Source: a virus
Strand: one strand, 5' to 3'
IMG/VR virus record: IMGVR_UViG_3300007541_000156
Location: 1-27,329 of that record
Length of the DNA: 27,329 nucleotides
Below are positions 22,322 to 27,329 of this stretch, piece after piece. How positions within the stretch are numbered: the first letter of the stretch is position 1; each line of letters starts with the position of its first letter. The position numbers were made by a program, and so were the translations under genes. The notes beneath the pieces are model-generated. The model saw only the letters and a list, made by a program, of their open reading frames with translations, ran no database searches and was not told where the DNA came from.

Positions 22322-22870
22322 ATGTCTTATAGGTGGGCATACTCTTTAACTCCAGCTGAGGAGGCGATTGCAGCACGGGTTGGCTGGGAGAGACAGCTGC
22401 CTATGCTGGGTCAACCTGAGCGCAACCGCAACTATTCAGAAGGAGACATCTGGGAAGCGTGGCAGCACATGATAGCTGCCGCAGCAGAATTGGCTGCCGC
22501 TCGAATGTTTGGTTTAGAAGACTTTGTTCCACATGTAAACACGTTTAAAAACAAGTTAGACATCCCTGGGTATGAAGTCAGATACTGTTTTACAAAGGCT
22601 ACCAGTCCTAAATATTCTCTTAGATTTAAAAAGGGAGTAGATGACCCAAATGAAATTTACATTTTGATGGTCGGAGGACCTGAAGAAAAAACCAGACGTA
22701 ATCCTAATGACGGGTATAAGTCCCCACCATTTCGTGCTATTGGATGGAAACTAGGCGCTGATTGCACAGCTTCCAACTACTTAGCTCCATATGGTGTTGA
22801 TAACTACGCCGTACCAGTAACTGATTTAAACGAGATGACTGAGCTGCCAGAAATGAGTCTGCATGACTGA
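22322..22870 (+). CDS. Hypothetical protein, possible PD-(D/E)XK-like fold
   Basis: I do not firmly recognise this 182-residue protein. It has an opening helix pair (EAWQHMIAAAAELAAARMFG) with E56, then KLDIPGYEVRYCFT with D80 and E85-V-R87, then strand SLRFKK and a final FRAIGWKLG. That order of helix, Asp and E-x-R/K is similar to a group of actinobacteriophage proteins and weakly to PD-(D/E)XK nucleases, but the Lys is replaced by Arg. It starts two bases after the redoxin stop, and the RuvC-like gene begins in its last codons. A DNA-processing function is plausible from context only. Confidence 0.6.
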   Translation: MSYRWAYSLTPAEEAIAARVGWERQLPMLGQPERNRNYSEGDIWEAWQHMIAAAAELAAARMFGLEDFVPHVNTFKNKLDIPGYEVRYCFTKATSPKYSLRFKKGVDDPNEIYILMVGGPEEKTRRNPNDGYKSPPFRAIGWKLGADCTASNYLAPYGVDNYAVPVTDLNEMTELPEMSLHD

Positions 22871-23444
22871 AAAGCGATTCGGAGGCGGACTTTCCACAGG
22901 AGCAGTTGTTTCTTTGGGGATTGACCAGTCCCTCACAGGATTCGCTTTCAGTGCCGTTGATACTTCAGACCCATTTAATCATATTACTTGGGTATACAAA
23001 TCCCCTCACAGAGGCGTACAGCGCCTCTCAGACATACGTCTGTGGATGCATTCTAGGCTGTCATTTTTAAGAGATAGCGACCACACCATTCATGATGCTG
23101 CCATGGAACGAGGAGTTCTCGCTAGTCCATCTTCGTTGCCCCTAGGAGAGCTAGCGGGCCTAGTTAAACTGACTCTTTGGGATTACTTACCCCCAGGTAG
23201 TAAACCCCGTGTTCCATTACAGGTTGCGCCTATGTCACTCAAGAAGTTTGCTACAGGCAAAGGCAACTCTAAAAAACAAGAGGTACTTTTGCAGATTTAC
23301 AAGCGTTGGGGAGTTGAGTTTAATGACGACAACGCTGCCGACGCCTACACCCTTGGACGTATGGCTACAGGGTATTACATCAACCAAACTGAGCAAGAAG
23401 TGCTCGAAAAGATACTCAATGGAGATTACCGAGATTCAGAGTAG
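22863..23444 (+). CDS. RuvC-like resolvase
   Basis: This 193-residue protein follows the RuvC / RNase H-like pattern. GIDQSLTGFAF carries the first Asp (D21), AAMERG the Glu (E82), and NDDNAADAY the last acidic pair (around D156 and D160). PMSLKKFATGKGNSKKQEVL lies where RuvC has its basic DNA-binding loop. It would cut Holliday junctions or other branched DNA before packaging. The start overlaps the preceding gene by eight bases. It ends 60 bases before the SpoVS-like gene, the last of the DNA-metabolism cluster. It is longer than minimal phage RuvC proteins by its polar first 15 residues and its C-terminal tail. Confidence 0.75.
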   Translation: MTEKRFGGGLSTGAVVSLGIDQSLTGFAFSAVDTSDPFNHITWVYKSPHRGVQRLSDIRLWMHSRLSFLRDSDHTIHDAAMERGVLASPSSLPLGELAGLVKLTLWDYLPPGSKPRVPLQVAPMSLKKFATGKGNSKKQEVLLQIYKRWGVEFNDDNAADAYTLGRMATGYYINQTEQEVLEKILNGDYRDSE

Positions 23445-23460
23445 GTTTTCTGTCACCATA

Positions 23461-23491
23461 GTTGTCGAGGATGGCGCATAATATCGACAAC
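23461..23491 (+). promoter_or_regulatory. Inverted repeat upstream of the SpoVS-like gene
   Basis: GTTGTCGA (23461-23468) and TCGACAAC (23484-23491) are perfect 8-base arms with a 15-base spacer in the 60-base gap between the RuvC-like and SpoVS-like genes. No T-run follows, so a simple terminator is unlikely. It could be an operator or a leader hairpin. Confidence 0.4.
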
Positions 23492-23504
23492 GAAGGTACA
23501 TAAA

Positions 23505-23801
23505 TTGAGTGAAATTGAAAACGCAACAGGAGTAACAGAAGAGCCGTTTCTACGAGTCTCGGCGGGCTCCAACCCACAATCAGTAGCATCCGCCATTGCA
23601 CACGCAGTATACGACAGTAGAACAGTCAAGTTGCGAGCTGTAGGCGCAGGTGCAGTTAATCAGGCAGTTAAAGCAATTGCAATTGCAAGAGGGTACTCCG
23701 CCCCCCGTGGTCTAGACCTCACCTGCAAACCAGGATTTACAACCATTGAGTCCAGGGATGGCGAGATAAGTGCCATCATTTTTACCGTTACAGCAAGCTA
23801 A
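23505..23801 (+). CDS. spoVS: SpoVS-like DNA/RNA-binding protein
   Basis: This 98-residue protein matches the small SpoVS family. The opening FLRVSAGSNPQSVASAIAHA, the central LRAVGAGAVNQAVKAIAIAR and the final ISAIIFTVTA are all hallmarks of the family. SpoVS is related to the Alba fold and is thought to bind nucleic acid; in Bacillus it affects sporulation and cell division. A phage copy might coat DNA or act as a regulator. The start is a TTG at 23505 with AAGG upstream. It stands alone between two inverted repeats, so it may be its own transcription unit. Confidence 0.8.
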   Translation: MSEIENATGVTEEPFLRVSAGSNPQSVASAIAHAVYDSRTVKLRAVGAGAVNQAVKAIAIARGYSAPRGLDLTCKPGFTTIESRDGEISAIIFTVTAS

Positions 23802-23809
23802 TTCTTCCG

Positions 23810-23829
23810 TATTCTGGTATTACAGAATA
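23810..23829 (+). promoter_or_regulatory. Inverted repeat at the start of the right-end gene group
   Basis: TATTCTG (23810-23816) and CAGAATA (23823-23829) are perfect 7-base arms around GTATTA, in the 45-base gap before the ATG at 23847. ATTCT occurs three times (23801, 23811 and 23829). No T-run follows, so an operator or leader element seems likelier than a terminator. Confidence 0.4.
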
Positions 23830-23846
23830 TTCTAAGGAGTCTATTA

Positions 23847-24341
23847 ATGGCTAAATGGACTGACATGGGTCACGCCATGCGCCGTCGTGTTGGTGCCCCT
23901 TCAAGTCACCTTGAGTCTGCAGGCCCAACTTCGGGCAGAATGCATGACACTGCTGATGAGCAGTACGAAACCGCCAAGCAGCAAAACAGCCCAAGAGCTT
24001 CTGTAGGCGATGAGCCAATGGGTTCAGACGAATACATTGAAAACTCAATGTCTCCTAGCCAAGACGCAGACGATTACACAGGAAAGGCGGCACCTTCTAT
24101 GCACGGAATGTATCCGAAGAAGAACACGCAGTCCCAAGACCCCACCATTATGAACAAGGCCAACCGCAAGAACGCGGCCTACAGCGAGCGCATGGGTGCT
24201 AGCTACAGAGTTTCTGTGCCGTACACCCCAACCGTTGACCCTAACGCAGGTCCAACGATGGCAAATGCTCGCATTGTTCCCTCAGTTCAGGGTCGTCAGA
24301 ACCCTAACTTCCAGGGTGGTATGTCCGACTCAATGTACTAG
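23847..24341 (+). CDS. Hypothetical polar, disordered protein
   Basis: This 164-residue protein is rich in Met, Ser, Pro, Asn and Gln and is probably mostly disordered. The N-terminus is basic (MAKWTDMGHAMRRRVG), followed by an acidic middle (DEPMGSDEYIENSM), then a segment with SYRVSVPYTP. No domain, cysteine or membrane segment is seen. It has a good AAGGAG site and follows an inverted repeat, so it may head the right-end gene group. The composition, and the similar products that follow, suggest virion-associated or head-assembly proteins, but this is inference. Confidence 0.6.
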   Translation: MAKWTDMGHAMRRRVGAPSSHLESAGPTSGRMHDTADEQYETAKQQNSPRASVGDEPMGSDEYIENSMSPSQDADDYTGKAAPSMHGMYPKKNTQSQDPTIMNKANRKNAAYSERMGASYRVSVPYTPTVDPNAGPTMANARIVPSVQGRQNPNFQGGMSDSMY

Positions 24342-24349
24342 GAGTTACA

Positions 24350-24634
24350 TTGAACGCTAACGGCAGTGCTTCGTACGCTCAGCTACGTGCTGGCGTAAAA
24401 GCAAAGGCAGATTTTTCTGGATTTGACCAAAACCAGTATCAAGCTGCCCCTTCTGCCGCATCCGCTGGACCTGGGCATTCCGAGGGAACCATGGGTTCCA
24501 CCCAGTTTATTTTTACAACTAAAGAGCTAGCTGGAGGCAAGCCCGCCTCATACAGCCAAGCTACTTCTACAAGTGTTTACGGCGCTCGCATGAGCACTCC
24601 CACCACCAACCCTGCGAAACCTCTAGGAGACTAA
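24350..24634 (+). CDS. Hypothetical Ala/Ser/Gly-rich protein
   Basis: This 94-residue protein is rich in Ala, Ser, Gly and Thr (for example AAPSAASAGPGHSEGTMGST) and lacks a recognisable domain. It starts with a TTG at 24350, five to six bases after a TAGGAG site. It lies eight bases after the preceding gene, and its stop is followed directly by the next ATG. A small virion-associated protein is one possibility. I am fairly sure of the gene because of its spacing and ribosome binding site, not of its function. Confidence 0.55.
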   Translation: MNANGSASYAQLRAGVKAKADFSGFDQNQYQAAPSAASAGPGHSEGTMGSTQFIFTTKELAGGKPASYSQATSTSVYGARMSTPTTNPAKPLGD

Positions 24635-25162
24635 ATGCCTGGAGATTACAACTCATTTGCTCCCAACCAGAACTGGCAGTCTCTGGGTGGCGGAGGATTT
24701 TATGGGTATAACAATCAGGGTGGGCAGGGAATGCCCATTGCACGTTCAGACCTTGATGCTATCCGCATTGGAACAGGTAGGGTACCGTCCGCCGAATATC
24801 CAGATGGGTACCTCGGCACTATCCGCAGCCGTCGTGATGACCGCCTGTTGGATAGCATCAAGTCAAAAGTTAATCAGAAGGCATATCAGCGAGGTGTTCA
24901 CAAAGGTGAGCGTATTGAGCCAAGCATGTACTTCTGGACCTCAGAGTTTAATGCTGATTCTGGTATTAAACGACAGATGAGGGCAAAATACGACAGCAGT
25001 GCTGGAGTGTACAGGGTTCCCCGTTCTGCTCCAAAAACATCGTTAACCCCAGCCCCACATCTTGTAAATGACGGAAAAGCAAACATGCGCCACGATGCTC
25101 CAGGCGAGATAAACGTTCGCAGAGCAGATGCCATGGGTTATTTAAGGCCAGTGTGGAAGTAG
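24635..25162 (+). CDS. Hypothetical protein with Gly/Asn-rich N-terminus
   Basis: This 175-residue protein begins with a Gly- and Asn-rich segment (SLGGGGFYGYNNQGGQGMPI), which looks flexible. A more folded-looking core follows (about residues 35-125), with RSRRDDRLLDSIKSKVNQKA and PSMYFWTSEFNAD. The C-terminus is Pro-rich and ends RPVWK. The composition is typical of minor structural proteins of phages, but no family is recognised. It has AGGAG before its ATG and one base to the next gene's ATG. Confidence 0.6.
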   Translation: MPGDYNSFAPNQNWQSLGGGGFYGYNNQGGQGMPIARSDLDAIRIGTGRVPSAEYPDGYLGTIRSRRDDRLLDSIKSKVNQKAYQRGVHKGERIEPSMYFWTSEFNADSGIKRQMRAKYDSSAGVYRVPRSAPKTSLTPAPHLVNDGKANMRHDAPGEINVRRADAMGYLRPVWK

Positions 25163-25163
25163 T

Positions 25164-25547
25164 ATGTCAGGCTATAACGTTCCAGCAGGACAACAGATTG
25201 ATGGAGTCTACGACCACACAAAGCCGTGGCGTAGCGGTATTCCATCAGATGTAGTAAAGCCAAAATGGACATATACAGGTCCATGGGCCACCAATGAGCA
25301 AAGATTAACTCAGCAGGCCCTGGCAGTTGCCACTATTCCAGGAGCGCAACTACAGCAGTTAGTTCGCCCACCTTTGCCACAGATTCGATTGTTTCCAGAC
25401 CGTTTTGGATATGGAGACAGACGTCAGCCCGAAATTGACGATGTAGTCAGTATCGACAGAGTTTACACGGAGCCAAGGGTTTCGTGGTATTCAGGCGGTG
25501 TGGGAAGTTACTCAGGTGCTTCCCGTAACGGATTGCAAGAGATATAA
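25164..25547 (+). CDS. Hypothetical protein, probably structural
   Basis: This 127-residue protein is rich in Pro, Gly, Tyr and Arg, with segments such as HTKPWRSGIPSDVVKPKWTY and RLFPDRFGYGDRRQPEIDDV. It has no cysteines and no obvious domain. Its place in a run of small polar proteins with nearly no gaps, and its Tyr- and Gly-rich end (SWYSGGVGSYSGASRNG), suggest a minor virion component. I cannot name it further. Confidence 0.55.
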   Translation: MSGYNVPAGQQIDGVYDHTKPWRSGIPSDVVKPKWTYTGPWATNEQRLTQQALAVATIPGAQLQQLVRPPLPQIRLFPDRFGYGDRRQPEIDDVVSIDRVYTEPRVSWYSGGVGSYSGASRNGLQEI

Positions 25548-25555
25548 GGATATAA

Positions 25556-26584
25556 ATGTCTAAAGAACATTTTGATGCTGGTAGTGGTGAAGGCCGTGAC
25601 CTAGGAATTATCCCTCCTTCAAGGGGACCTGAGCCTGATGTTATGCCCCTAGAACGCAACAGGGCAAAGTCTACTGGCGTATTTAAGGCCAAAGAACAGA
25701 TGGAGACGGGTGGGTCTATTCAATCGGAAGAGACTGTAGTTGAGCGTGAAACCCCCACTCCAAGCAGGACACGTGAGGTTCGTCCTCAGAAAATGCAGCG
25801 TGGTTCTTCCAAAGCTACGATGCCTACCAAGGCAGTGGCAAGCAATCTGTCGTACCTACACACTGCCTATTCAACCATTATTAACAACGCCAGAAGCGTA
25901 CGTAGTTTGTCTGACTCAGACCACGATGCTCTAGATTATGCAACTGCAAAGCTTGATTCTGCAGGGCGAAGCCACCGTTTAGCGCACGACGAGGGACGCC
26001 TAGGAACAAACACCATGGACAGAGACGTGACACATGGACATCTGCAAGACATGGCAGCTTCATTGCGGGAAGTTCACAAGACGCTAAAAAACTCAGGAGT
26101 TGCCAGAAAGTTGGCACAGCACAATCTCCACGCTGAAATGCCTAACGAAGCCCACGTAGATTCGATGGTTCAGCACGCATACAGTCTCCCCCGTCAGGGT
26201 CGTAAAGGTGTTACAGGTGTAACCAAGCCGTATAAAGAAGTAAAGTTTGGCAGAGGCAACATTCCAGGCGAAGCTATTGATGATGAGTTCCTAGCTCGTG
26301 CTAAAGAAGCGGGTGGAACAGAGCACGTTGGTGTTAAAAAGCTAGAAGCAGGCCGTGGAACACCTAGAGGTAAAGGAAAATTGGGACCAACAGCAGACGC
26401 TGAAGTAAACCCAAAGCGCCGTGGCAGCGGTCGTCGTATTGACACTCGTTTTAGTTCTGATGCTAACAAAATAGGTAAAACACCGAGGTTTGGTGAAGGT
26501 GGCGGAACAAAGAAGATAACAGGCCCCACTCAGCTTCCCCCTAAGCGTAGTGAAGGTCGTGGAGGACGTGGAGGCGCTGTCTAA
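25556..26584 (+). CDS. Hypothetical basic protein with central helical domain
   Basis: This 342-residue protein has disordered ends and one folded-looking part. Residues about 92-185 form a helical domain with many His and Asp (SYLHTAYSTIINNA, then DSDHDALDYATAKLDSAGRS). The N-terminal 90 residues are charged and Pro-rich, and the last 120 are Gly-, Lys- and Arg-rich (RGRGG-type). The basic, flexible C-terminus would suit nucleic acid binding or packing in the virion. AAGGA precedes the ATG, and its TAA overlaps the next ATG. The function is unknown. Confidence 0.6.
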   Translation: MSKEHFDAGSGEGRDLGIIPPSRGPEPDVMPLERNRAKSTGVFKAKEQMETGGSIQSEETVVERETPTPSRTREVRPQKMQRGSSKATMPTKAVASNLSYLHTAYSTIINNARSVRSLSDSDHDALDYATAKLDSAGRSHRLAHDEGRLGTNTMDRDVTHGHLQDMAASLREVHKTLKNSGVARKLAQHNLHAEMPNEAHVDSMVQHAYSLPRQGRKGVTGVTKPYKEVKFGRGNIPGEAIDDEFLARAKEAGGTEHVGVKKLEAGRGTPRGKGKLGPTADAEVNPKRRGSGRRIDTRFSSDANKIGKTPRFGEGGGTKKITGPTQLPPKRSEGRGGRGGAV

Positions 26585-27081
26585 TGGCGGAGCGTAAGCG
26601 TAGTACAAACAAGCGAGCTATTCGTGAAATGGCGTCAGCTGCGCAAACACCAGAAGCCCCAAAGCCAGAAACGCCAAAGTCCCCTACAGCTGGTTATAGT
26701 ATTTCATCAAAAGAACAGGCAGAAGCAGCCGCTCCATTCCACCCACGAGCTAAAAAGAGTTTGGGGTACCGCAACCGTGAACTTATGATTGGAAAGCAAG
26801 AAGCTCAGGCAGCAGATGAGCGCAAACTAGCTGCCTATAAAGCAAGCAGAGATTCTTCACGTCAAATCACTGACCGAGAAGAAAGACTCAAAGCAGCCAA
26901 GCAGCGTCCTCAACCACCCGCTCGTGGAAACAATAGAAAACTATTAACTAAGCCAAAGTTTCCTAAATCAAAGTCATCAAAAGCAGCGTCCTCCTCGACC
27001 GAAGACCGTTTGAAAGACATTGATGCTGAAATGAAGTTTAAGCAGAGTAGAGCAAGCGAATTTAATAAGCGATTGAAGTAA
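26584..27081 (+). CDS. Hypothetical Lys/Ala-rich basic protein
   Basis: This 165-residue protein is very basic and rich in Ala, Lys, Pro and Ser. It has a Pro-rich block (about residues 20-35, QTPEAPKPETPKSP) and later charged helices (REERLKAAKQ, EDRLKDIDAEMKFKQSRASE). It is probably largely disordered, with possible coiled-coil segments. The start overlaps the previous stop (TAATG). It resembles neighbouring products in composition, suggesting a shared virion or nucleic-acid-binding function, but nothing is certain. Confidence 0.55.
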   Translation: MAERKRSTNKRAIREMASAAQTPEAPKPETPKSPTAGYSISSKEQAEAAAPFHPRAKKSLGYRNRELMIGKQEAQAADERKLAAYKASRDSSRQITDREERLKAAKQRPQPPARGNNRKLLTKPKFPKSKSSKAASSSTEDRLKDIDAEMKFKQSRASEFNKRLK

Positions 27082-27083
27082 TC

Positions 27084-27329
27084 ATGGCAGACCTACGTAA
27101 AATTAGACAACAACAGTTTGCTGCTAAAGAACGGGCAACGCAAAAGCAACAGCAAGTCCAAGTACAAAAAGCCGCAACTCAACGTGAGAACCAGGCAACA
27201 ATTGATGCCACAATTGAAAAGCACGGTTCTGCAGGACACCATGAACATGTATTACACTATGCAGCGGAGGCGTTGAATAATGCAGCAACGCAGTTGCGCA
27301 TGAAAGAATACAAAGACACCAGAAGTCAA
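27084..27329 (+). CDS. Partial hypothetical protein, cut by the window end
   Basis: The ATG at 27084, two bases after the previous stop, opens a frame with no stop for 82 codons to the window end. It begins MADLRKIRQQQFAAKERATQ, a long Gln-, Ala- and Lys-rich helix, probably a coiled coil. It then shows GSAGHHEHVLHYAAEALNNA, a helical His-containing segment loosely like the core of the 25556-26584 product. The rest lies outside the window. Confidence 0.55.
   Translation, partial: MADLRKIRQQQFAAKERATQKQQQVQVQKAATQRENQATIDATIEKHGSAGHHEHVLHYAAEALNNAATQLRMKEYKDTRSQ

Noticed and set aside
23673-23686. 14-base palindrome GCAATTGCAATTGC in the SpoVS-like gene
   Set aside because: It encodes the alternating Ala-Ile stretch of the conserved protein core and is probably a codon effect.
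1-27329. tRNA genes
   Set aside because: No cloverleaf-like segment was noticed in the short intergenic gaps, which are all under 80 bases; a dedicated tRNA search was not possible.

Overview
This window looks like part of the genome of a contractile-tailed (myovirus-type) bacteriophage of an actinobacterial host, at moderate GC. The host inference rests mainly on a WhiB-family regulator gene, since WhiB proteins are essentially restricted to Actinobacteria and their phages. The tail type rests on P2/T4-type baseplate genes (gp53/LysM-like, gpD-like hub, gp25/GPW, gpJ-like, OB-fold spike, gpI-like). All genes lie on the + strand. They are tightly packed, often with TAATG or TAGTG stop-start overlaps, and no gene-free stretch exceeds 80 bases. 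GTG and TTG starts are frequent.

Layout. (1) 1-7394: baseplate and tail-tip genes, ending in a gpI-like gene whose reading frame is interrupted by one in-frame amber codon (5937-5939). The frame continues as about 485 more codons of carbohydrate-binding-like domains. (2) 7407-7673: a small membrane protein (holin candidate) with two competing inverted repeats over its start codon. (3) 7683-23444: replication, recombination and DNA metabolism. It holds a winged-helix initiator-like protein with an origin-like array inside its gene, a DnaC/IstB-type ATPase, a SWIM zinc-finger protein, a DnaB-type helicase, a CHC2/Toprim primase, a SNF2-type helicase, a MerR-like protein, a probable ssDNA-binding protein, a family-A DNA polymerase, RecA, a PD-(D/E)XK nuclease, WhiB, a Cas4-like Fe-S nuclease, an NrdH-like redoxin and a RuvC-like resolvase, with several unknown small proteins between them. 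(4) 23505-23801: a SpoVS-like protein. (5) 23847-27329: a run of unrecognised, polar, partly disordered proteins, possibly virion or assembly proteins. The last one is cut by the window edge.

How it may work together: the initiator would bind the three 20-base iterons in its own gene and melt the adjacent AT-rich stretch. The DnaC-like ATPase would load the DnaB-like helicase, and the CHC2 primase and family-A polymerase would copy the DNA. RecA, the Cas4-like nuclease, the small nuclease and the RuvC-like enzyme would handle recombination and resolution. No terminase, portal, major capsid, tail sheath, integrase, tRNA gene or CRISPR array was seen.

The most notable signals are: the lambda-O-like origin architecture inside the initiator gene (7934-8102); the amber-interrupted tail gene with two related domains nested in its binding modules; overlapping hairpins at the holin-candidate start; a Leu-762-type family-A polymerase; a WhiB protein with unusual cysteine spacing; and a Cas4-like nuclease with an inserted zinc ribbon.
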